Assembly (NCBI GenBank): GCA_963970005.1
Contig: CAXAMN010023707.1
Coordinates: 1-64,000, forward strand
From: Durusdinium trenchii
Lineage: Eukaryota; Sar; Dinophyceae; Suessiales; Symbiodiniaceae
Length of the DNA stretch: 64,000 bases
Direction: 5' to 3'
The notes beneath the pieces were generated by a model that saw nothing but the letters and a program-made list of their open reading frames with translations, did no database searches and was not told the origin of the DNA. The position numbers were made by a program, and so were the translations under genes. Positions 37,562 through 46,383 of this stretch are shown here, piece by piece (the stretch's first letter is position 1; each line of letters opens with the position of its first letter).

Positions 37562-38407
37562 ATGGCTTCACAGCATATCGTCGGTGTGCATGTCGCCATG
37601 TTCACTGATGCTGAGGTGCTTTCGTCCGCCGCGTTCATCGAGTTCCGTCGCCAGGTCGATGCTCTTTTGGCCCGGGGGGACCGGGCAGGCGCGTTGCGGC
37701 TCTGGAGCTCGGTGGTTCTGTTTGAACACATGCCTCCATCTTCACGCCCGGGGGACGGGCCAGCCGGTTTCCCTCCTATGCGGATCTCAGTCTGTCCCAA
37801 AAGTGTATGCCCACGGTGCGATCAGGGGCGAGGGGGCTATGTCTTCCCGTGGGTCGGGATTTGGAACCGGCGCGGGACGATCGTGCCACCAGGGTTCACT
37901 CCTCAGCAGGCCTGGGATAGGCATGCGCGGTTGGACGCCTCGATGGACCTCCTCTTGTTGCAGCCCTACCGTACCCCGTTTTCTGCAGACAATTTTGTGC
38001 CCTCCTACCTGTGGGAGTTTCAGCAGAAGGTTCCCGGGGATTTTGACCTCTTGCCCCTGCAAACTTTCCAATCTGAAGTTCTCTACTACATGCGGCACTG
38101 GATTTTGGGATCACCACATGGGTTGTGGTCCAACCCCTTTCGTGCCCCGCTGCCAGATATTGAGCACTTGCCGCGCCATCTGGACGCCCTTCACCCGAAG
38201 ATTCGTGCCCATCGAGCCCTTCGTGGATGGTTGGGGTCCTCAATCAACGGAGAGACGGAGTTTCCTCCAGCGTGTTGCGGCTGTGGTGATCCCACTTATC
38301 GGCAGTGCCTTGGTTGTATCAAAGCAGTGTGTACCGCCTGTTTCCCAGTGCTCCAAATCTGTCCGGTCTGCCGCGAACTTTCGTCGTCTGATGACGATAG
38401 TGGGTAG
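37562..38407 (+). CDS. Retroelement ORF1: protein with C-terminal 8-Cys (RING/B-box-like) zinc finger
   Basis: The ATG at 37562 gives 281 residues (MASQHIVGVHVAMFTDAEV...) ending at a TAG at 38405. The N-terminal half contains a helical segment (FIEFRRQVDALLARGDRAGAL). A CPRC pair occurs near residue 82. The last 45 residues hold four CxxC pairs (CCGC, CLGC, CTAC, CPVC) spaced like a cross-brace zinc finger, followed by an acidic SSSDDDSG tail. The function within the element is unknown, but nucleic-acid or protein binding is likely. A longer overlapping ORF in another frame (37275-38453) looks like a shadow: its composition is Ser/Cys/Arg-scrambled and it has no motif. ORF1 ends 7 bases inside the next open frame, so the recombinase may be made by frameshifting or reinitiation. 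Confidence 0.55.
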   Translation: MASQHIVGVHVAMFTDAEVLSSAAFIEFRRQVDALLARGDRAGALRLWSSVVLFEHMPPSSRPGDGPAGFPPMRISVCPKSVCPRCDQGRGGYVFPWVGIWNRRGTIVPPGFTPQQAWDRHARLDASMDLLLLQPYRTPFSADNFVPSYLWEFQQKVPGDFDLLPLQTFQSEVLYYMRHWILGSPHGLWSNPFRAPLPDIEHLPRHLDALHPKIRAHRALRGWLGSSINGETEFPPACCGCGDPTYRQCLGCIKAVCTACFPVLQICPVCRELSSSDDDSG

Positions 38408-41165
38408 GGCGCGCAAGCCATGGTGTACCGTGCGCAAGTTGCTGGAGCTGTGAGGCTTCCCCGGACGAGCCAGCCTCTTCATCCGGCTGGCGGGCGGAGG
38501 ACAGCCTCGCCCGTGTGGCAGGAGCTCGCGCCATCACTTGGCGGCGTGAGCGGGGCTACGAAAAGGATGAGGACTTCGCCTTTGCCTTCTCCACATGGGA
38601 GGAAGCTGTGGCCGTGGGAGGCCATTTCTTGGCAGATGCCTGGCTAGCAGTCCGTGTGGCACAACAGGAGGAACTTCTTCCTGCCGCTGCTCGTCTGATT
38701 GAGGGGGGACCTCTGGTGCCGGACACACGTCCTCCGCTCGCTCGTAAGAGGAAAGAAGCTCCACTTGAGGCGGGGGTACGCCTTATGAGCGCGTCCAGGA
38801 TCAGCCCGAGCCAATTCAGCGCCAGGTGTTGGCCCTGCAGAAGGTGTTCCTGACGGTGGGTGCCCTGAAGCCGGATGGGCTGTTGACCGAGGCCTTGAAG
38901 CGTGATTGGCAGGCGTCGGTCCTTCGACTGGCACAGACCAAGGTGGCGGAGTCTGAGTCGGTGACGATTCAGAATGCCCTCCGTACTTACGGGGAGCTCC
39001 ACGCCTTTTTGCTCCACAGAGGGAGGTCGTTCCCTCCGGCCTTCGTGGACATGGACAACTTCCTGCATCAGGGGACGATGGCCCCTACCCGCGCGCTCAA
39101 TGCGCTTCGCTGGTTGCGCAAGCATTCTGGAGCTCCTTGGGACATTGGACGGCTTCGCATCTCCCCTGAGCTGAAGAAGAAGGCCACCTCGACGAAGAGC
39201 CAAGCCCTTGTTGTGGAGCCCGGCATGCTGCAGCTGTTGGAGGAGCGCATTGAGAGCATGTGCCGTGGGGGGGACCCGCGGTGGACATGCCTGTTGGGGT
39301 CTTGGCTTGTGGCTACTGGTTGCTTGCGGTACCAACACCTCCGTCGGTCCACTGTTCGCCGAGCCAGTCCGATGGTATTCCATGGCCATTGTCGCAAGGG
39401 TAAGCAGCGCCACGCCCGAGGTGGCTTTGACTGGTGTGCTCCCGCTGAGTTTGCTTCCGGCTTCAACTGGACGGTTGATTGGCTCAAGGAGTGGAAGGCC
39501 CTTTCTCCTGTGGCCCAGAAGAGTTCGGGCATTTGCTTTGACAGGCGTGGGACGCCTTGGAACATTGCTGAGGTGCAACACCTTTGCCAGTCGATCTTCG
39601 CTGAGTTCTTGGACAACCCTGAGCAGTTGACCACTTACTCGTGGAGGCGCATGCTTCCAACCGTGGGCCACATTCTGAATATGTCATCCTCCGACCTTTG
39701 CTCCCTGGGTGATTGGCAAGACAAGTCGAAGGAGCCGGCTGAGGCTGGGATGGCACTTCACTACTCGTCGGCCCGCTATGCCCAGTCGCTTCGCAACAAG
39801 ATCCTGGCAACTTCAGTGGCTCACAGCTGTGAGGGTCACAGCTTTTGGGAGGAGGTGCTTCCTTCCGACTTGGATGGATTCCGTGAGGTGGCCAAAGAGA
39901 AGCTCGCCTTGTCCATAGCGAAGGACAAGGAGACGCGGTATGCCGCCCAGCCAACCAAGGAGTCGCTGAAGACCCATCTCCAGTTCTCGCGGGCCCGTGT
40001 CGCGGCCGTGGCGGCCAACAAGATTCGAGGAAGCACTCTGCGCCCGGCGGTGTCCATGCCGGATGCCATCCGTGGCCGCGTGCTGACGGCTTTCTTGAAG
40101 AATGGGCGTCGCCTTTGCGGGGCTTTCCAGACGCCATCAGGGTGCACTGAGGGTGAAGGGGTTTGCAGGAACGCTCACCTCTGTGCTGTTCTTTTGGCCC
40201 GGGGTCGGGCTTGTGGAGGAAGCCATGGTGCCTTTGTTTGCACCGAAAAGAAGTATTTGCCTGCTGAGACGCCAGTTCCAGTTCGAGCGTCGGCAACATC
40301 GGCTACTACTACCACGTCCTCCAAGGCAAAACCCTCTGCAAGCAACAAGCGCAGGCGAGAGGCTTCACCCCAGCCGAGTGCTCGGCCAGACGCCGCAGCT
40401 GCACCCTCACCACGGCCCAAGACTCCTCCGAAGGCACCGCCACACAAGGCAGTTCCACCCAAGTTGATTGCCACGTCGGCCAAGAAGCGGCCAAGAGATC
40501 CGAGAGAGCCTTCACCACCGCCGCTTGCCAGGACTCCCCCTTGGAGACAGCCCTCACCGCCAGCGCCAAACACTCTGCCCATCCCGGCTGTGTCGCCAGG
40601 TCCTCAGCAGTCGCATTGGGACCGTTTGGCCACCTCAGAAGGGCGTGACACTCTCGCCCCTACCCTGATCATGACAACACGGTCAGGGGGACAGTTATGG
40701 CTAGCGGGCATTCCAATCGCTGAGACGGTGCAACACTTTCCGAAGACACACCTTCAGATCGCTTGCCTACCACAATACCCCGAGGGTCGGGGCGGTGTGA
40801 CGTTGCCACAGGCATGTATCATGAAGGTTCAGATGGGCAGCAAGCGCATGGACCAAGAGTTCAAGGCTGCCTGCCCTCTCATTCATCAGAGCCTACACTG
40901 TGGTGATTCCGTGTTGGTGCATTGCATGGCTGGTAAGCATCGAGCTCCTGCCTGCGCAGCTCTCATTTATGCACTCATGCTGGGAATCTCAGTGGATGAG
41001 GCAGCCGAGAAGATCACGCAGATGCGGCCTTGTGTGGAGTTCCACAAGTTCTGCAGAGATCGCGCGGCAGCGCAGTGGCTATACACGACGAGGCGCACTC
41101 TGTCGTTGCCACCAGTACACCCGAAGCCAGCTGGATATCTTGCTTCTGAACGAGCACGACACTGA
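38401..41165 (+). pseudogene. Tyrosine recombinase fused to CCCH-type finger and dual-specificity-phosphatase-like domain
   Basis: Frame 1 is open from 38401 without an ATG. At the G5 run 38772-38776 the reading must move to frame 3, which continues to a TGA at 41163-41165. In the long frame (counted from 38826) the recombinase core has R168 in ATGCLRYQHLR, K191/K193 on the hairpin (CRKGKQR), R274 in YSWRR (the usual HxxR with His replaced), W297 in LGDWQDK, and Y313 or Y318 in HYSSARYAQ. A C-x8-C-x6-C-x3-H finger lies at 431-451, followed by a Lys/Pro/Ser-rich linker (480-600). The C-terminal domain (about 612-745) has a HC-x5-R signature loop (HCMAGKHR, Cys700, Arg706) in the context SVLVHCMAG...ALIYALMLGIS, as in dual-specificity phosphatases. 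The Ser/Thr usually following the Arg is Ala here. The recombinase probably integrates circular DNA. The phosphatase role is unknown. Confidence 0.7.
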
Positions 41166-41599
41166 GCTGCTGAGCAGCCGACCGGCCTAGCGGTCGCGGG
41201 AAGGCTGCGCCCCATAAGAGCAGGCGGCCTCCGTAGACGCCCCTTTTTGTAGACTACGTCATGTGTAGACTACCGAGGCGACCGGAGAGCGCGCCACCAG
41301 CGGAAAGAGCCCTGAGGGTCAGTGAGTCTTTTGCCGGGTCGCCTTTTTCAGTTTGGGGGATCATCCCCGAATCAGCAGGAATGCTGTGTGGCCTGGGGTT
41401 CAAGGCCTTTGCCATGAGCTGTGCTTGCTTGTCTTGTTGATGTTTCCGGAACTGAGCCGCTTGCATGTTTTCGTCCATGTGCACCTAGGATCTCCGCCTC
41501 GCCAGCTCCTTTTGGCCGACAGAGGCGAGGTGGGTCCTCGTGGTACCACCGTGTGAGGTGGGTCCTCACTTTCCCTAGGGAGGGTCCCTGTGTCCCCGC
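41166..41599. other. Spacer between recombinase ORF and polyprotein region
   Basis: This is about 430 GC-rich bases with no coding pattern. It may hold a promoter or the boundary between two nested elements. No repeat or splice signal was identified. Confidence 0.4.
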
Positions 41600-42800
41600 A
41601 TGGCGTCTAGCTTGCAACTCGTGCCGAGTGACGGTGCGGATGCCGCGGCTACTTTTCGCCAGGTAGGGGTCAACTTCAGCATAGCTGAAGCGGTCACCGA
41701 TGCCTTGGTCAAGGCCCGGCTCCAGAATCTGGAGGAGTTTCGTTACTTTTTCGAGAGTGAGGACAAGGTGCAACCGTGGTTGTCCAAACTCTCGTTAGGC
41801 GAGGACGCCAACCTTCAGGGGGCGAGGGTTCGTCGGGCGTGGGCCGCCGTGTCGCTCTACTTCAAACAATTCCGAACAGGATCGGTCTCGCATCTCGGCA
41901 TCTGATCTGGACGCACTGTTGGGCGACTCCGAACTCCGGGATTTGAATTAGAGCACCTTTTGGCGCCGCTACAAGCTGCGGTTCCCCCCTGAGGTTCACC
42001 CTGCCGATGCCACGATTTCTCGGGTTACACGAGAACTCACCAAACGCATGTTGTGTGTGTGTGTACAACATTTGGCGAGTGAAATCTCTCCAATTTCAGC
42101 AGGCCACCACCCAAAAGAAAAGAAAGATCGCCGATTCTTTGTATGTTGAGGAAGCTGAGGAAGATGAACCTCCCAGTCGGGATGCCCACTCCTACCTGGA
42201 CAAGCTCTGGACCTTACTTCTGGCCTACGCGATGGCGGGGTCCGCCTCCTGTGCGACTGCCGCTAGCACAGCTGAGGGGTTGGGGTCCAATTCTGTGGAG
42301 TATGTCGAAGTTCCGGTGGACGTTATTCAACAGTATTTCTACAGAGCCAAAAGGAGCGTGTCTCTGGTACCCTTCAACCAGCGCCTTGAGTGGCTCCAGC
42401 AGCGAGACAATGATGAACGATCGGAGTGGGTTGCCCGCTTTAGGGATAGTCAGAAGAGCCTGGGTCGTGTAATCCAAGAAGTCTATGCCATGCGTGATGC
42501 CCACTGGTCTGTCCCAATCACCACAAGTGGAGCTCCCTCGAGTAAACCCACTTCAGATCCGGTTACCCCAGTGAAGTCTGAAGCCAATCGGTGGACCTTG
42601 GGCAACCCGATCAATGGACGCCAGGTGGCCAAGATCCTCAAGGACGGGACGCGCCTCTGTCAGGCCTTCAGCATGGCCAATGCAAGGCTAAAGCCAATTG
42701 CACCAATGGTCAGCACCGCTGTGGTTTGGTCTTGCGCAAGGAGCGCGCCTGTGGAGCCCCTGGGCATGGCGCTGCCGCCTGTCGCGGCGGGAAGAAGTGA
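41600..42800 (+). pseudogene. Retroelement gag-like region with Cys/His finger, broken frames
   Basis: The ATG at 41600 opens MASSLQLVPSDGADAAATF and continues LQNLEEFRYFF to about 41862. From there the coding pattern passes to frame 3 (DLDALLGDSEL), meets a TAG at 41949, and resumes at FWRRYKLRFPPEVHPAD. Slippage in the GT run 42052-42064 moves it to frame 1 (VYNIWRVKSLQFQQ, LYVEEAEEDEPPSRD, YLDKLWTLLLAYAMAGS, VDVIQQYFYRAKRSV). At 42669 one C appears missing, and frame 3 continues with a Cys/His-rich finger (HGQCKAKANCTNGQHRC, then CGAPGHGAAAC) up to an in-frame TGA at 42798-42800. The order, gag-like helical domain then nucleic-acid-binding finger, fits the N-terminal part of a retroelement polyprotein. 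The gag assignment rests on position and composition. Confidence 0.55.
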
Positions 42801-43720
42801 TGGGGCCCCGAGGGGGAGGACGGGACGGACTCCCCCTTAGGGGACATTGATGCTCCCCGTCCCTTGGTTGCTGACCTGTTTTGTGGGCCCAATCTGCCGT
42901 TATCCAACGCCTTCCTTTGGTGCGGGTGGTGCACCCTGTCAGTGGACTGGCTGTTGGACAAGTCCCATGACCTTTCCAATCCGCTACGTCAGCAGTCGCT
43001 CCATGACCAGCTCTCCGAGGTTGACTTCATTTGCGCGGCCTTCGACTGCTCCACCAAGAGCAGAGCCAGGGAAATCCCACGAAGGTTTGAAGATGGCCGC
43101 CCGTGTCCGGCACCCTTGCGCTCCGAGCAGCGCCCTGATGGTTTGCCTACACTCCAGGGTCGTGACCTTCAGCGAGTCCGCACGGACAACCAAGCCTGTG
43201 AATTCATCCTTGAGGAGATCCGGCTGCTAGCCGAGCGGGGCGGAGGGTCTGTACGAGAGAACCCATGGCGCAGTCTACATTGGTGGGGATCCACCGAGCG
43301 CTCTATGATGGATGCCGGATGCTGGAAGGACAAGCGCTATGATGCGTGCTGCCTTGGAGGCGCTCGCTGTAAGGCACAGTGCTTGCGCCACAACATCGAC
43401 GAGATCGATCAGTGGCCGCCGTTGACCTGCCACCATTCTCATGCACCTCACGAATGGACTCCCTATTTGCAGGAAGGTCAGACGATTTACCCCTCCAAGG
43501 AGGAGGCCGAGTATACGGCAGTCTTGGCCTTTGCTATTGCAGTTGCAGCATCATGGTGGGCCGGGCGCGTGGGTCGCGCTAAACTGCATGTGCCACGCCT
43601 GCCACAATTCGAGTGTGTCGGAGCCCGCGAACACTGGTTGGACCTGGATCCTGGAGCCCTCCGGGAGTGGGCGATGGCACCCCTCGCACTCGGGCTGGGC
43701 TTGTCTCCACCAGACCCTAG
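42801..43720 (+). pseudogene. Cytosine-methyltransferase-like domain of the retroelement
   Basis: Directly after the TGA, the same frame reads LVADLFCGPNLPLSNAF (about 42864), resembling the AdoMet-binding motif I of C5-cytosine methyltransferases (DLFxGxG...GW...VDW). FDCSTKSRARE follows at about 43041, where Cys (codon at 43047) occupies the place of the catalytic Cys of the PPC motif. PLRS and GLPTL come next, then ENPWRSLHWW at about 43257, where motif VI (ENV) is expected. YDACCLGGARCKAQ and a Cys/His segment complete it. The PPC prolines are absent, so activity is doubtful. Capture of cytosine methyltransferases by retrotransposons has been reported in dinoflagellates, which supports the call. 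The end is set by a frame break at about 43720. Confidence 0.55.
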
Positions 43721-44318
43721 TGAAGCTGCCCGGATCCCCTGCCGGGCTCAGGTTGCCACCACACCATGTGTATGTGGGCCAAGGCCGGGGTTCTCATCGT
43801 CTTGCGAAGACCAAGTGGGCCTCCCCGGTGATCCCAGGTCTGAACAGTCAGTCCAATGATTGGTTGTGGCACTACGTCGCACATCTCTATGAGTCTGGTC
43901 TGGGCAAAGTGCTTGTATGCGACTGTCCATTCTGCGACCCTTGCGAAGCAGATGTGCTTGCTGGCCTCTGTTTTGAGAGGAGCCAGCCGAGCGGTCGCCA
44001 GACGATGCATCGCTTCAGTCGGGGGGGGGACCCCACCAGCACGCCAAGTCATCGCTGCGGGGTTGATCCGCACAGTGCAAGGCCTCCCAACGAGCCCTAC
44101 ACGTTGGTGGAGCCAGGAAGCCCTGATCTCAAGCTGTACCCAGCCCACTTCTTCACGAACTTCCAGTTCCCTATGGTCGAGGACATTATCAATGCAGCCC
44201 CGTTCAACGCATTTCCTGTTTGGCTGCATGAAAGGCATTGCGATACAGATGGGCCACTGGGCCCCCACTTGGCTGATGCTCAAGTCCGCCAGACTCTCCG
44301 TACTGCCGAAGGCCACAG
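43721..44318 (+). pseudogene. Frame-scrambled linker between methyltransferase-like and RT domains
   Basis: Coding-like segments alternate between frames: VYVGQGRGSHRLAKTKWASP in frame 1 (about 43770), RQVIAAGLIRTVQGLPTSPT in frame 2 after the G9 run at 44021-44029, then FPMVEDIINAAPFNAFPVWL in frame 1 (about 44170), changing to frame 3 at about 44320. The pattern is what a single polyprotein would leave after several 1-2 base indels. No known enzyme domain is recognised here. Confidence 0.45.
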
Positions 44319-45470
44319 GTGGGCGCACTGAACCAGCGTGCAGCACTCCCTCCACTGCTATCCTATGACCTCAGCCCGGATGAACACTTCGCTCAAGCTT
44401 TGAAGCGAGGCCGAGATCTGCTACCTACAGAGCTACCAGCGGTGCTGGATTTGGATCTAGCCTTTGCCGCCGACTGCCATACTCGTTACCGAGGCCATCT
44501 ACGAGATCTTCGCCGTACAGCAGTGGGGGCACTGCGGGAGCTCCATCGGCGTTGGTGTGCAGTGGGGCGACATCTGCGGCAATTCCAACCCATCGCCTTG
44601 CAGGCTACCACAGCCACTCGTGACCTCGGTTTTGTAGCGCTATTGATTCTGCTGACCTCGTGGCCTGATGTCACATATCCATTCGGGTTGATTGACGGCC
44701 TCCCAGCGGTGGGCTATGCGCCATGCTACGGAGTCTTTCCGTCTCAACCTGCTGACCGCATCACTCTTGCGGATGTCTTGTCGGGCTGCGACGAGCATAA
44801 TTACCAGATCTTGTCTACCCTCAAGCCGGGCAAAGATGATCAGTTTCTTCTTGAGCAATCCACGAAGGACGCCGCCCGGGGGTTTTGTACACCTCCATTG
44901 ACGCTTTCACAGTTGCGTCAGCAGTTGCATGGGCAGCCGTATCGTCTGATTCCACGCTGTGTGATTACCCAATCTTCGGGTAAGCAGCGCATCATCGACA
45001 ATGCCGACGCAGGGGGGCAGACCCTGCGGTCATCCGACGCCAACAAGCTGGTGCTCTGCTCGCCCCTCAGGCCGGCTCAACACATCAGCCAAGTCCTACG
45101 TCACATGAGCCCACCAGAGCTAGCCCAGGCTGCAGCCACTGACACCTGGGAATCAGGTGGGGAAGATTGGCCGGATGCCTATCGGCACAGTCCCATGGGG
45201 GTCACCGAAACGCGAGGATGCGTTGTCACCTTCTGGCATCACGAATGGGCTGCCCCAGCTTTCCAGGTCTATGCTGGTCTTCTTTTTGGTCTTCCTCTTG
45301 CCGTGACATCGTTCAACCGATACAGTCGACTTGTGGAAGCCCTCGGACGTCGTTTGTGCTACGTTCTGGTCTCGCTCTACTTCGACGATGCTTCAATCCA
45401 AGACTGGTCTTCGAGCCGGGGATCGGCTCAATGGGCTTTCGGTGTCTTGAACCAGCTCCTGGGCACCCCC
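44319..45470 (+). pseudogene. Reverse transcriptase domain (YFDD)
   Basis: The frame open from 44319 gives an N-terminal helical region, then a typical RT palm. LIPRCVITQSSGKQRIIDNA precedes motif A, which is GEDWPDAYRHSP (Asp283). Next are GCVVTFWHHEW and FGLPLAVTSFNRYSR (motif B region), and motif C is YVLVSLYFDDASI (Tyr354-Asp357). All three catalytic aspartates are present. The enzyme copies the element RNA into cDNA. The reading frame fails at the C5 run 45466-45470, where one missing base takes translation out of the downstream frame (LAEEKRQAMNHKGLFLG). The motif style groups with DIRS-like and other YR-element RTs more than with copia or LINE RTs, but that is inference without a tree. 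Confidence 0.75.
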
Positions 45471-46383
45471 TTGCGGAAGAGAAGCGTCAGGCTATGAATC
45501 ATAAAGGATTATTTCTAGGCCTAGACCACGATCTTTCAGCCGCCCTTTCAGGAGGCTACGTCTCTTTTGGGCGAGGGAACGCCTGGAATCCAAGTTGAAG
45601 GCCATCATACATGAATGTCGTGAGACGCACACTCTCGAACCTGGTGTTGCTGCCAAGCTGTACGGATTAGCCAATTTCTTCGAACAGGGTGTCTACGGAC
45701 GAATTGGATGTGGGGGCCTCCATGCCATTAAGGAGCGCCAACTCGTCCGAGGCGACCAACTGACCCCTGCAATTGAGCAATGCTTCCAAATTCTCGAGGC
45801 TGTGATCTCCATTCATCCAGAGCGTGAACTTGATGTCTGGCCACGACGCCATGAGCGCTTTGTCGCAGCGTCCGACGCTGCCTTGGAGACCCCAGGTGAA
45901 GGCGCGGGTGGTTTTCTCCTTGTCTTCTTCCACGAGGCCGTGGAGATCCGGCTTGGGTTTGTGTCTCACCTCCCCTCATCCATCTATGACCTTTGGACGC
46001 CAGGGGATGCCAAAATAGCACAGCTAGAGTTATTGCAAGTTCTCATTGCGTTGACTACCACACCTGAGCGATTCCGTAATCGCCGCGGCACATGGTACAT
46101 TGACAACACTGCCGCTTTGATGGCGCTCATCAAAGGCAGATCAGATAGTCCTGACCTCGAACATATGAGTCACATGATCCACATTCTTTTGTTCTCACTT
46201 CGATGCTGGATTTACTTTGAGTGGATCCCCTCCAAGAGTAATTGGAGTGACGCGATTTCCCGTGAAGGACACGCGGATAGATGGCACCACGACCAGGGTT
46301 TCACTAGTCGAGTGGCCACCTTTTTCGAACCACTCTGGTATTTTCCTTTTTCCGTCACTCTGCGAGTCGGTCTCTTTCTTTAA
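45471..46383 (+). pseudogene. RNase H domain of the retroelement
   Basis: After the C5-run break, frame 2 carries the RT thumb/connection (LAEEKRQAMNHKGLFLGLDH) to the T4 run 45565-45568. Another missing base there moves the pattern to frame 1 (FWARERLESKLKAIIHECRE). The RNase H core follows: Asp94 in VAASDAALETPG, Glu145 in IAQLELLQVL, Asp170 in WYIDNTAALMAL and Asp219 in SNWSDAISREG (numbering from 45595). All four catalytic carboxylates are in place, and the DNTAAL and WSDAISR contexts are typical of DIRS- and pararetrovirus-like RNase H. The domain removes the RNA strand during cDNA synthesis. The stop is at 46381-46383. Confidence 0.7.

Larger units (their letters stand above)
37490..46383 (+). 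mobile_element. Composite tyrosine-recombinase / reverse-transcriptase retroelement
   Basis: The order is spliced-leader relic (37490), RING-like zinc-finger ORF (37562-38407), tyrosine recombinase with CCCH-type finger and phosphatase-like domain (38401-41165), gag-like region with a second finger (41600-42800), cytosine-methyltransferase-like domain (42801-43720), RT (44319-45470) and RNase H (45471-46383). YR plus RT plus RNase H is the hallmark set of DIRS-like elements, but in classical DIRS elements the recombinase lies downstream of RT/RNase H. No long terminal repeats, split repeats or target-site duplication could be found by eye. Multiple frame breaks mean this copy is probably not functional as sequenced. 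It may be one element or two nested or adjacent ones: the recombinase ORF and the polyprotein are 435 bases apart. Confidence 0.65.

Noticed and set aside
37275-38453. 392-codon + ORF overlapping ORF1 and spanning the spliced-leader relic
   Set aside because: Its composition is scrambled (rich in Ser, Cys, Arg, Trp) with no motif, and the frame at 37562-38407 carries the ordered CxxC finger. It is a GC-rich shadow frame.
38556-39671. 371-codon minus-strand ORF opposite the recombinase
   Set aside because: It is antisense to a recognisable recombinase, of low complexity and without domains, and is explained by the high GC of the sense gene.
39484-40299. 271-codon minus-strand ORF
   Set aside because: It is also antisense to the recombinase ORF and is a Pro/Ser/Arg-rich shadow frame.
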